DNA of 8,578 nucleotides, from assembly GCA_036258055.1 (NCBI GenBank), contig DATAEK010000019.1:1-8578 (forward strand). The letters run 5' to 3'. The notes below the pieces were generated by a model. That model had not been told where the DNA came from. It made no database searches and saw nothing but the letters and a program-made list of their open reading frames with translations. The translations under genes and the position numbers were made by a program. Source of the stretch: DATAEK01 sp036258055 (GTDB lineage: Bacteria > Acidobacteriota > Vicinamibacteria > Vicinamibacterales > 2-12-FULL-66-21). Positions 1 to 6,838 of this stretch are shown here, piece by piece (position 1 is the first letter of the stretch; each line of letters starts with the position of its first letter).

Positions 1-1064
1 TTCGCCAGGACGACGATCGATCGTCCTTCCGGCGTCTCGTCAGCAAGCGACGCGAGCTGCGCGACGTCGGCCAGCTGCTGTTCGGTGACGCCGGGAAGCG
101 GCAGAAACTCCGTCGCCTGGCGGTTGCCGAAGGTGATCGTGCCGGTCTTGTCGAGAAGCAGCGTGTGCACGTCACCGGCGGCCTCGACGGCGCGCCCCGA
201 CATCGCCAGGACATTGCGCTGAACCAGGCGATCCATTCCGGCAATACCGATGGCGGACAGGAGTCCCCCGATGGTCGTCGGGATGAGGCAGACCAGCAGC
301 GACACGAGGACGAAGATCGACTGCGGCGCGCCGGAGTAGATGGCAAAGGGCTGCAGCGTCACCACGGCGAGGAGGAAGATGATCGTCAACCCCGCGAGCA
401 GGATGTTCAGGGCGATCTCGTTCGGGGTCTTCTGCCGCTCGGCGCCCTCGACGAGCGCGATCATCCGGTCCAGGAAGGTGTGGCCCGGATCCGAGGTGAT
501 GCGCACCTTGATCGAGTCCGAGAGCACGCGCGTTCCGCCGGTCACCGCCGACCGATCACCGCCGGATTCCCGGATCACCGGGGCCGACTCGCCCGTAATC
601 GCTGACTCGTCCACCGACGCGACACCCTCGATGATCTCGCCGTCGCCGGGAATGAACTCGCCGGCGCGAACGATCACCATCTCGTCTTTGCGAAGGCTCG
701 ACGCCGGCACCACGTCGATCGTCGTGCCGTCGGATCCCAGTCTGTTCGCCACGGTCTCGGTCCGCGCCTTGCGCAGCGTATCGGCCTGGGCTTTACCTCG
801 GCCCTCCGCCATCGCTTCGGCGAAGTTGGCGAAGAGGACCGTCAGCCAGAGCCAGAACGTAATCTGCGCTTCAAAGAGCAGATCGCCTCGTCCGGCAAGG
901 GAGTCCCTGAAAAGCGCCAACGTCGTCAGCACGCTGCCCACTTCGACGACGAACATGACCGGATTGCGCATCATGGTGCGGGGATGGAGCTTGACGATCG
1001 CGTCGCCCGCCGCGCGCCGGATGATCGTCGGATCCCAGATCGACTTCGCAGGCGTGCGGGACAT
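1..1064 (-). CDS. kdpB: Potassium-transporting P-type ATPase subunit KdpB (N-terminal half, cut by window edge)
   Basis: KdpB is the ATP-hydrolysing subunit of the inner-membrane KdpFABC potassium pump. About 354 residues are present, roughly half of the usual ~680; the C-terminal part lies beyond position 1. The start ATG (1062-1064) opens a typical KdpB N-terminus reading MSRTPAKSIWDP. The actuator-domain TGES motif lies at about residues 157-160, and the phosphorylation motif DKTGT begins at residue 305 (codon at 150-152). These match the E. coli positions (Ser162, Asp307) within two residues, so the frame is intact. The start overlaps the kdpA stop by one base (TGATG on the coding strand), and an AGGTG ribosome-binding site (1070-1074) sits 5 nt upstream. 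The gene is therefore translationally coupled to kdpA. kdpC would be expected further left, outside the window. Confidence 0.97.
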   Translation of the reverse strand, partial: MSRTPAKSIWDPTIIRRAAGDAIVKLHPRTMMRNPVMFVVEVGSVLTTLALFRDSLAGRGDLLFEAQITFWLWLTVLFANFAEAMAEGRGKAQADTLRKARTETVANRLGSDGTTIDVVPASSLRKDEMVIVRAGEFIPGDGEIIEGVASVDESAITGESAPVIRESGGDRSAVTGGTRVLSDSIKVRITSDPGHTFLDRMIALVEGAERQKTPNEIALNILLAGLTIIFLLAVVTLQPFAIYSGAPQSIFVLVSLLVCLIPTTIGGLLSAIGIAGMDRLVQRNVLAMSGRAVEAAGDVHTLLLDKTGTITFGNRQATEFLPLPGVTEQQLADVAQLASLADETPEGRSIVVLA

Positions 1065-2842
1065 CAAAACACCTGCCCTTGCACCATCAGCAGGTGCTCG
1101 ACGATCGGCCCCAGGCTCAGGGCCGGGAAGAACGTCAGGGCGCCGACGATGAGGATGACGCTGACCAGCAGTCCGGCGAAGAGCGGCGTCGTGACTGGAA
1201 ACGTGCCCGGCGACGGTGGAATCCGCTTCTTGCGACCGAGATTGCCGGCGACGGCGAGCATCGGGATGATGACGAAGAACCGCCCGACCAGCATCGCTGC
1301 GCCGAGCGACGAGTTGTACCAAGGCGTGTTCGCGCTCAACCCGGCGAACGCCGAACCGTTGTTCCCCGTGCCGGACGTGAAGGCGTAGAGCATCTCCGAC
1401 AGCCCGTGCGGCCCGGGGTTGAGGATGCTGGAGGTGCCCGCCGAGGTGACCGAGGAAATCCCCGTCAGCGTCAGGATGGTGAGCGGGAAGATCAGCACCG
1501 CAAGCATCGCCATCTTCACGTCGTAGGCCTCGACCTTCTTGCCGAGGTATTCCGGCGTGCGCCCCACCATCAGCCCGGCGATGAAGACCGAGAGGATGAC
1601 GAAGATCAAGATGCCGTACATGCCGGCGCCGACACCACCGAAGATCACCTCGCCAAGCATGATGTTGACGAGCGGCACGAGACCGCCAAGTGGCGTGAAC
1701 GAGTCGTGCATGCCATTGACCGCGCCGCAGCTCGCATCCGTCGTAGCCGTTGCAAACAGCGCCGAGTTGGCAATGCCGAATCGGACTTCCTTGCCTTCCA
1801 TATTGCCGCCGGCACTCAGCGTGTTCGCCTGTTGATCCGCGCCCGCCGCGGCGAGAATCGGATTGCCCTGCGCCTCGGCCCAGTACGCTGTCGTCACACC
1901 CGCTAGGAACAGGAACGCCATCGCGGACCAGACTGCCCAGCCATGGCGGCGGGAGCCGGTCATGTCGCCGAGCGTCCAGGTCAGGCCGGCGGAGATCGCG
2001 AAGATGGCGACCATCTCGAGGAAGTTCGAGAGCGGTGTCGGATTCTCGAAGGGATGCGCGCTGTTGACGTTGAAGAAGCCGCCGCCGTTGGTGCCGAACT
2101 CCTTGATGATCTCCTGCGACGCGACCGGCCCCTGCGCGATCGTCTGCTGGGTCACGACCTGCGTCTGCCGCTTGCCGTCTGCGCCGGCCGCCGTCACGGT
2201 CTGCGGATCGAGCAGCGTCACCGTGTCGTAGGGGCGCAGGTTCTGGACGGCGCCCTGAGACACGAGGAGCAGCGCGCCGACGAGGCAGAACGGCAGGAGC
2301 ACCCAGAGTGAACAGCGGACGAGATCAACCCAGAAGTTGCCGATCGTGTCCTTCTCGCGCTGCGCGATGCCACGGATGAATGCGATGGCCAGCGCGATGC
2401 CCGTCGCGGCCGAGACGAAGTTGTGATAGGCGAGCCCCGCCATCTGGGACAGGTAGCTCATCGTCGTCTCACCGGCGTAAGCCTGCCAGTTCGTGTTGGT
2501 CGTGAACGACGCCGCTGTGTTGAAGGCCAGGTACGGCGGGACATTCGTGAATTTCATCGGATTGGCGGGCAGCCATTGCTGCACGCGCAGCTGGAGGTAC
2601 AGCACCAGCATCGACACGCCGCTGAAGAGCAGCATCGACACGGCGTACTCGGTCCATCGCATCTCGCGCGTCTCATCGACCGCCGTCAGCCGGTAAATCA
2701 GCCGTTCGACCGGGCGCAATATCGGATCGAGCCAGGTTCGTTCTCGATTGAAGACGCGCGTCATGAAGCGTCCGAGCGGAGGCGTCACCGCGAGAATCGT
2801 CAGCAGGTACACGCCGATTTGGAGCCAGCCGTTGGGAGTCAT
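1064..2842 (-). CDS. kdpA: Potassium-transporting ATPase subunit KdpA (K+ channel-like subunit)
   Basis: KdpA is the potassium-binding, channel-like subunit of KdpFABC, with four repeated membrane-pore-membrane units in the inner membrane. The 592-residue product shows all four pore-loop signatures: TTNTNW near residues 114-119, GTNGGGFFNVNSAHPFENP near 250-268, DASCGAVNGMHDSF near 369-382 and GTGNNGSAFAG near 491-501. It is about 35 residues longer than the 557-residue E. coli protein. Part of the excess is a polar stretch at about residues 210-238, just before the second pore loop, which is probably periplasmic. The start MTPNGWLQIG is the normal family N-terminus. The upstream ribosome-binding site is weak (GGACTGAG), so coupling with kdpF 35 bases upstream may matter. 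The stop overlaps the kdpB start. Confidence 0.98.
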   Translation of the reverse strand: MTPNGWLQIGVYLLTILAVTPPLGRFMTRVFNRERTWLDPILRPVERLIYRLTAVDETREMRWTEYAVSMLLFSGVSMLVLYLQLRVQQWLPANPMKFTNVPPYLAFNTAASFTTNTNWQAYAGETTMSYLSQMAGLAYHNFVSAATGIALAIAFIRGIAQREKDTIGNFWVDLVRCSLWVLLPFCLVGALLLVSQGAVQNLRPYDTVTLLDPQTVTAAGADGKRQTQVVTQQTIAQGPVASQEIIKEFGTNGGGFFNVNSAHPFENPTPLSNFLEMVAIFAISAGLTWTLGDMTGSRRHGWAVWSAMAFLFLAGVTTAYWAEAQGNPILAAAGADQQANTLSAGGNMEGKEVRFGIANSALFATATTDASCGAVNGMHDSFTPLGGLVPLVNIMLGEVIFGGVGAGMYGILIFVILSVFIAGLMVGRTPEYLGKKVEAYDVKMAMLAVLIFPLTILTLTGISSVTSAGTSSILNPGPHGLSEMLYAFTSGTGNNGSAFAGLSANTPWYNSSLGAAMLVGRFFVIIPMLAVAGNLGRKKRIPPSPGTFPVTTPLFAGLLVSVILIVGALTFFPALSLGPIVEHLLMVQGQVF

Positions 2843-2877
2843 CTCAGTCCATTACTGCTTCGTCTGTCCCTCACTCG

Positions 2878-2967
2878 TCAGAACTTCTCGGGCCTCAGCA
2901 GCGCGTAGCCGAGATACACGAGCAGGGCGACCGTTACGATCAAGCCCACGATGTAGTCGAGCGTCAT
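2878..2967 (-). CDS. kdpF: Potassium-transporting ATPase small subunit KdpF
   Basis: This 29-residue peptide is a single hydrophobic helix followed by a short basic/polar tail ending LLRPEKF. In KdpF of E. coli and others the Y-L-x-Y-A-L-L-x-P-E-x-F ending is the family hallmark. KdpF binds at the lipid interface of KdpA and stabilises the KdpFABC complex. I chose the ATG at 2965-2967 because the longer open frame upstream is not hydrophobic and has no family likeness. A clear GGAG ribosome-binding site (2973-2976) lies 5 nt ahead of this ATG. The gene sits between a second tiny membrane ORF and kdpA, in the expected kdp order. Confidence 0.93.
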   Translation of the reverse strand: MTLDYIVGLIVTVALLVYLGYALLRPEKF

Positions 2968-3017
2968 GTTTGCTCCGTCGAGTTTCCGGACTCGCGCTTG
3001 CGAGTGCCCAGCTATTC

Positions 3018-3098
3018 CTACAGCCGGTCGCAACCAGCCGTGTAGACGATTGCCGCGACAAAGAACGCGAGGGTTCCCAACACGAAGACGATGTCCAC
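3018..3098 (-). CDS. 26-residue single-helix membrane peptide upstream of kdpF
   Basis: This GTG-started ORF of 26 codons encodes a peptide that is almost entirely one hydrophobic helix (residues 2-20) and ends in the polar tail Y-T-A-G-C-D-R-L. Its GTG (3096-3098) shares one base with the porin stop codon (TAGTG on the coding strand). A strong AGGGAG ribosome-binding site (3105-3110) sits 6 nt upstream, inside the end of the porin gene. That combination is good evidence for translation. It is separated from kdpF by 50 bases and lies in the same operon. I recall similar tiny membrane ORFs with a G/A-C-D/E-R-L-like ending ahead of kdpF in other kdp operons, but could not check. By position it may be an accessory subunit of KdpFABC or a remnant KdpF paralogue. 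Gene finders usually miss it because of its size and GTG start. Confidence 0.72.
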   Translation of the reverse strand: MDIVFVLGTLAFFVAAIVYTAGCDRL

Positions 3099-4303
3099 TA
3101 CCAGCTCCCTTTCTTGTTTCCCACCCACCAAACGAGGCCCACGAGCGCCGTGTTCTGGTGAGTCCGCAACGGTCCACCACTCGCCGGAAAGAACGGTTCA
3201 TCGGACCAGTCGCGCCGGAACTCACCGCGTACGAGGAAACCTTCCGCGAACTTGTACTCCGCGGTCAGCGTGATCTCCTGCAGCAGTTGCTCGATTCCGC
3301 CAAAGAGCCCCTCGTCATCCAGCCGTTCGTAGCGCGCGGCGAGCGCCGCCGGCCCCGCCACTTGACAGCGCGCGTACGCTCCGATGCCACTCAGCGTGGT
3401 AAAGGCATCGCCGCGATGGACCTGGTTCGATACGTGCGTCACATCGACTGCCAGGCTCAGCGCGCGCGTCGCGGTGATGGCGGCGTAGCTGTCGAAGACG
3501 CGGAACCAGCCATCCGGCCCCGCGGGCTCGCCGCCATCAGGCTGCTCCTGACCGAAGTAGTAGCTCGTCGTCCAGGTGACAGCGCCGATGGGCTTCACGA
3601 CGGCCGTGAAGTGGTTCGACTTGAAGTTGTTGAAATCCTCGGTCTCCTGGATGCCGTTGGTCAGCATGTACATCACTGTGACCTTGTCGGAGACCGGCAG
3701 CGTCGTGCGCAGACCGTTGTGGTAGTACGGCAGGAAGCTGAAGAGGAGCGCGCGCGAGAAGTTGACGTCATCCTTCGCGTAGTTCGTTTCGTACCCGAGG
3801 TTCGACGCGAACTTCCCGAAATCCACTTGCAGGCCACGGCCGAGGGCAAAGATGTATGAACCGTACGCCTGCCATACCGTCCGGTAGACGTCAGGTCGCG
3901 GTTCGTTCGCGGGATTTCCCTGAAGCGTGGCTGTCGCCTGACCGAACTGCAGATCGACCCGCAGGCCGTATCGGCGCTCACGCGCGGCATCCGGCGGCGC
4001 ATCGACCACGAGCGCGGCCTGCTGGATGCTGAAGGAGTTGCTCCGCGTGTCGTACGCGCGCAGCGGAATGACGCGATCGGATGGCTTGTTCCAGTCGTAC
4101 TGGTAGTAGCCCTCCAGCGTCGCGCCGAACGTGATGTTCGACCAGACGCTCTCGTCCTCAGCGGGTGGCGCCGGTTGGGGCGCAGTCTGACCGTATGCAC
4201 GACCGGCTTGCAGCACCACCACGAGCACGACGAACGTGACCGACGCAAACTGGTGCGACCGCGCGGACAAGAAGCATTCGGACTGACGAGGCAGATGATC
4301 CAT
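3098..4303 (-). CDS. Outer-membrane beta-barrel porin-like protein, first gene of the kdp operon
   Basis: This 401-residue secreted protein has a signal peptide: basic n-region, hydrophobic core at about residues 22-31 and a probable cleavage after A-Y-G (residue 38). A short Pro/Ala-rich linker follows. The rest is alternating amphipathic strands rich in Tyr, Phe and Trp (for example LEGYYQYDWN, SYIFALG, VGLVWWVGNKKGSW), which is the pattern of an outer-membrane barrel. The chain ends in an aromatic residue (Trp), as barrel proteins commonly do for BAM recognition. It resembles the BBP2/OmpL-like putative porin group. The start ATG has a GGTGA sequence only 3 nt upstream. The gene is promoter-proximal in the kdp operon and coupled to the next ORF by TAGTG. 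The inferred role is passage of potassium or other small solutes across the outer membrane; substrate specificity cannot be read from the sequence. Confidence 0.85.
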   Translation of the reverse strand: MDHLPRQSECFLSARSHQFASVTFVVLVVVLQAGRAYGQTAPQPAPPAEDESVWSNITFGATLEGYYQYDWNKPSDRVIPLRAYDTRSNSFSIQQAALVVDAPPDAARERRYGLRVDLQFGQATATLQGNPANEPRPDVYRTVWQAYGSYIFALGRGLQVDFGKFASNLGYETNYAKDDVNFSRALLFSFLPYYHNGLRTTLPVSDKVTVMYMLTNGIQETEDFNNFKSNHFTAVVKPIGAVTWTTSYYFGQEQPDGGEPAGPDGWFRVFDSYAAITATRALSLAVDVTHVSNQVHRGDAFTTLSGIGAYARCQVAGPAALAARYERLDDEGLFGGIEQLLQEITLTAEYKFAEGFLVRGEFRRDWSDEPFFPASGGPLRTHQNTALVGLVWWVGNKKGSW

Positions 4304-4441
4304 CTATCACCAATACGCGAGGCACGTTCACCGCGGCCTTCTCTCAAGATAGGGGGACGGATGTTGAAAAGGCCTTAGAAAGCCATAAAAAGTGCGTAAA
4401 GCCGCACGCGCGTCACGCGATGGCCGAGTACCATCTCAACA
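4304..4441. promoter_or_regulatory. Divergent intergenic region between the porin-kdp operon and the kdpD-like gene
   Basis: This 138-base region must carry the start signals for both divergent units. On the plus strand, TTGAAA (4364-4369) and TAAAAA (4386-4391) are 16 bp apart. They form a plausible sigma70-type promoter about 50 bases ahead of the kdpD-like ATG. A perfect 8-bp palindrome AAGGCCTT (4369-4376) overlaps the start of its spacer and could be an operator half. I saw no convincing -35/-10 pair on the minus strand and cannot identify a KdpE site. The assignment of promoters is inference. Confidence 0.4.
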
Positions 4442-5572
4442 ATGTCGGGTGAGAGTCGTCCGTCCGCCGAACAGCTTCTCGCGAGGCTGCAAACGCAGGA
4501 CCGCCCGCGCCTTCGCGTGTATCTCGGCGCCGCGCCTGGCGTGGGCAAAACCTACACGATGCTCGAGGACGCGCGTGCGCTGAAGGCGCGCGGCGTCGAC
4601 ATCGTCGTCGGATTCGTGGAGACGTACGGACGCGTGGACACCGAGGCGCAGATCGACGACCTCGAAGTCCTGCCAAGGCGTCCCATGCCCTACAGGGATG
4701 TCGTGCTCGAAGAGATGGACCTCGACGGGATCCTCGCGCGCAAGCCGCAACTGTGCGTCGTCGACGAGCTCGCGCACACGAATGTGCCCGGGAGCCGACA
4801 CGAGAAGCGGTATGACGATGTCCTGGAGTTGCTGGATCGCGGAATCAGCGTGATGACTGCGGTCAACATTCAGCACCTGGAGACGCTGAACGATCTCGTC
4901 GGCCGCGTCACCGGCGTCCGCGTCAGGGAAACGGTGCCCGACACGTTTCTCGACCGTGCCGACGAGGTCGTCAACGTGGATACGACCGTCGAGGAGCTAC
5001 GGAGCCGGCTGAAACAGGGCAAGGTGTACAAGCCCGAGAAGGTCGAACAGGCCCTCAACAACTTCTTTCGCGAGGGCAATCTCTCGACGCTGCGGGAGCT
5101 GGCGTTGCGGGCGGTCGCCGACGAGGTTGGCGAGAAAGCCGCGTCGTACCGCGCGCGGGAGGGCCTCGAGCCGGGCCTCATCCCGGAGCGGGTCATGGTC
5201 AGCATGAGCTCCAGCGCAAGCGCACCGAAAGTCCTGCGCGCCGGTGCGCGTATCGCCGCGCGGCTCGGCGCGCGGTGGTATGCCGTCTACGTGGAGACGC
5301 CGCGCGAAGCTCCAGCCCGGATCAACCCGCAGGATCGGAAACACCTCGAAGACAACATCGCGCTCGCCGAGCGGCTCGGCGCAACCGTCGTCCGCGTCAA
5401 GGCCGAACGGCCGGCCGACGGCCTGATAGCATTCGCTCAGCGGGAAGGGATCACGCACGTGATCTTTGGCCAGACGGCACGCACTCGCTTCGAGATCCTC
5501 ACGAAGGGCTCGACGCTGAACCGTTTCCTCGACGAGGTCAAGGACGCCGCCGTTCAGGTGGTGCCTCTCTGA
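4442..5572 (+). CDS. Stand-alone KdpD-like potassium sensor (KdpD domain + USP domain, no kinase)
   Basis: This 376-residue cytosolic protein matches only the N-terminal part of the KdpD sensor kinase. The KdpD domain spans about residues 20-230, with Walker A GAAPGVGKT (29-37) and Walker B-like VVDELAHTN (106-114). A universal-stress-protein-like domain follows (about 248-376; PERVMVSMSSS, then WYAVYVETP and a final AVQVVPL strand). The four membrane helices, GAF and histidine-kinase domains of full-length KdpD (~890 residues in E. coli) are absent. The stop codon is clean with no kinase-like remnant after it, so this looks like a genuine short form rather than a frameshift. It is divergent from the kdp operon and is followed immediately by the protease gene (TGATGA). 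It probably modulates Kdp expression together with a separate kinase encoded elsewhere. The start is supported by the typical R-P-x-A-E-Q-L-L-A-R-L-Q opening; its ribosome-binding site is weak. Confidence 0.9.
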   Translation: MSGESRPSAEQLLARLQTQDRPRLRVYLGAAPGVGKTYTMLEDARALKARGVDIVVGFVETYGRVDTEAQIDDLEVLPRRPMPYRDVVLEEMDLDGILARKPQLCVVDELAHTNVPGSRHEKRYDDVLELLDRGISVMTAVNIQHLETLNDLVGRVTGVRVRETVPDTFLDRADEVVNVDTTVEELRSRLKQGKVYKPEKVEQALNNFFREGNLSTLRELALRAVADEVGEKAASYRAREGLEPGLIPERVMVSMSSSASAPKVLRAGARIAARLGARWYAVYVETPREAPARINPQDRKHLEDNIALAERLGATVVRVKAERPADGLIAFAQREGITHVIFGQTARTRFEILTKGSTLNRFLDEVKDAAVQVVPL

Positions 5573-5595
5573 TGATTCTTTGTCGGCGCCCCGGG

Positions 5596-5630
5596 GCTCG
5601 GCGTTCGGCGCTCGGCGCTCGGCCCTCGGC
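5596..5630. repeat. Tandem heptanucleotide repeat, 5 copies of GCTCGGC-type unit
   Basis: Five consecutive 7-bp units read GCTCGGC, GTTCGGC, GCTCGGC, GCTCGGC and CCTCGGC, followed by a partial GCTT. The array begins 24 bases after the kdpD-like stop codon and ends about 80 bases before the preferred protease start. If the protease began at 5572, this DNA would encode an Arg/Ser/Ala/Leu-rich stretch. Low-complexity arrays like this usually lie between genes, which argues that this one is intergenic. Confidence 0.8.
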
Positions 5631-5709
5631 GCTTCTAGGATCCCTCCTTCTCTGGCTCGCGTCCTATCTGTCGAGGGCAAAGGTGTCGCGAAGCCCGAAC
5701 CGAGGATCC

Positions 5710-6693
5710 ATGGCTGCTTCTTCTCCGAATCTCCAGTTCGTCTCTGATGAGGACACGCTTGACGCGTACTCGCAGATAGTGACGCGTGTCGTCGAACGGG
5801 TGTCCCCTGCCGTCGTGACGATCGACGTGCGATCGCAGGGATCGAGCGCACGGCGGTCGCCGGCCCAGGCAGGCACCGGCTCCGGCTTCGTCTTCGCGGA
5901 AGACGGGCTCATCCTGACCAACAGTCACGTCGTCGACGGCGCCGCCGAAATCGGCATCACGCTGCCGGATGGACGCGAGTGCAGTGCGGACCTCATCGGT
6001 CAGGATCGCGACACCGACACTGCCGTCATCCGCATCAGCGCGAGCGATCTGTCTTCCGTGGAATTCGGCGACTCGCAGCTGCTGCGCCCCGGTCAGCTCG
6101 TCGTCGCCGTCGGCAATCCGTACGGCTTCCAGCACACCGTCACCGCCGGCGTCGTGAGCGCGCTCGGGCGATCGCTGCGGGCAAAAACCGGGCGTCTCAT
6201 CGAGCACGTCATTCAAACCGACGCGGCCCTGAATCCCGGCAATTCGGGCGGGCCGCTCGTCACGGCCAACGGCAAAGTGGTGGGCGTCAACACAGCGATC
6301 ATCTCGGGAGGTCAGGGACTGAGCTTCGCGGTGCCGATCAACACCGTCCTGACCGTGCTGCCACTCCTGCTGCGCGACGGCCGCGTCCGCCGGGGCTATC
6401 TGGGCGTGGCCGGCCAGGACGTGCCGCTCCTCCGGCGCGTCACGCGTTTTCACCGCCTGGCGCAAGCCAGCGGCGTGCTGGTCATCTCGCTCGAAGACGA
6501 TGGGCCCGCGCGAGCCGCCGGCCTCCGCGACGGCGACATCGTCGTTTCCCTCGACACCCATCCGGTGACCAGCCTCGACGACCTGCACAAGCTCCTGACC
6601 GAGGAGCGCATCGGGCAGACCGCGGTCCTCGGCGTGCTCCGCGGCGCCGAGCGTCTCGACATCCGCGTCACCGTCGCCGACCGACGAGGCTGA
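5710..6693 (+). CDS. S1C family serine protease with one PDZ domain (HtrA/DegP-like)
   Basis: This is a trypsin-like protease of the HtrA group, which cleaves misfolded proteins or acts in regulated proteolysis. Numbered from the ATG at 5710 (327 residues), the catalytic triad is His73 in TNSHVV, Asp103 in DTDTAV and Ser179 in NPGNSGGPL. All three are intact. A single PDZ domain follows at about 225-325 (RRGYLGVAGQ, then GPARAAGLRDGDIVVSLD). I prefer 5710 because conserved sequence (DAYSQIVTRVVERVSPAVV) begins right after it and a GAGG motif lies 4 nt upstream. An in-frame ATG at 5572 overlaps the preceding stop (TGATGA) and would add 46 residues with an Arg-rich start and a hydrophobic LLGSLLLWLASYL segment, a possible membrane anchor. 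From 5710 there is no signal peptide, implying a cytoplasmic enzyme. It is probably co-transcribed with the kdpD-like gene. Confidence 0.88.
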   Translation: MAASSPNLQFVSDEDTLDAYSQIVTRVVERVSPAVVTIDVRSQGSSARRSPAQAGTGSGFVFAEDGLILTNSHVVDGAAEIGITLPDGRECSADLIGQDRDTDTAVIRISASDLSSVEFGDSQLLRPGQLVVAVGNPYGFQHTVTAGVVSALGRSLRAKTGRLIEHVIQTDAALNPGNSGGPLVTANGKVVGVNTAIISGGQGLSFAVPINTVLTVLPLLLRDGRVRRGYLGVAGQDVPLLRRVTRFHRLAQASGVLVISLEDDGPARAAGLRDGDIVVSLDTHPVTSLDDLHKLLTEERIGQTAVLGVLRGAERLDIRVTVADRRG

Positions 6694-6705
6694 GTCGTTG
6701 GTCGT

Positions 6706-6788
6706 GGCCGGGTTCAGCCGGCCCACTAGTGCGGCCGGCTTCAGCCGGCGCGCTGTGGTGGCTCCGGCCGGCCCTGGACCCACCACGG
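6706..6788. repeat. REP-like GC-rich palindromic repeats, possible transcription terminator
   Basis: Two copies of a GGCCGG(G/C)TTCAGCCGGC element start at 6706 and 6733, 27 bp apart. Each folds into a 6-bp GC stem around TTCA-type loops. A third structure pairs GTGGTGG (6755-6761) with CCACCAC (6780-6786), extendable by c-t/g-g outside, around a CCGGCCGG core. No T-run follows, so this is not a classic Rho-independent terminator. It could still stabilise the 3' end of the protease mRNA. Similar ...GGCTTCAGCC... palindromes are, from memory, scattered between genes in several soil phyla. Confidence 0.65.
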
Positions 6789-6806
6789 TAGGGCACGGCC
6801 GGCGAT

Positions 6807-6838
6807 TATCATATCTTTATATGATATAGTATTTATGT
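6807..6838 (+). promoter_or_regulatory. Toxin-antitoxin promoter with overlapping 8-bp inverted repeat operator
   Basis: A short AT-rich island in GC-rich DNA holds a perfect inverted repeat: TATCATAT (6807-6814), a 4-nt spacer, and ATATGATA (6819-6826). The right arm contains TATGAT (6820-6825), a near-perfect -10 box. Transcription from it would begin only about 7 nt before the antitoxin ATG at 6839, with no Shine-Dalgarno sequence. The mRNA would thus be nearly leaderless. A ribbon-helix-helix antitoxin binding this palindrome would block RNA polymerase, the usual autoregulation of such modules. No clear -35 box is visible. Confidence 0.6.

Noticed and set aside
340..2908. Several long plus-strand open frames (340-1152, 1079-1906, 1863-2231, 2423-2908)
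   Set aside because: They run antisense through kdpB and kdpA, have Arg/Pro/Ser-rich compositions typical of GC-rich shadow frames, and no family motif.
2878..3225. KdpF with an 86-residue N-terminal extension
   Set aside because: The extension is Arg/Gly-rich, overlaps the end of the porin gene, and the internal ATG at 2967 has its own GGAG site and gives the standard 29-residue KdpF.
2966..3859. 297-residue plus-strand open frame
   Set aside because: It is antisense to the porin gene, has a basic low-complexity composition, and no recognisable domain.
5635..6786. 383-residue minus-strand open frame
   Set aside because: It is a shadow of the protease gene: charged, low-complexity, and antisense to an intact catalytic triad.
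5979..6791. 270-residue plus-strand open frame in another frame of the protease gene
   Set aside because: Arg/Pro/His-rich translation typical of an alternative frame in GC-rich coding DNA.
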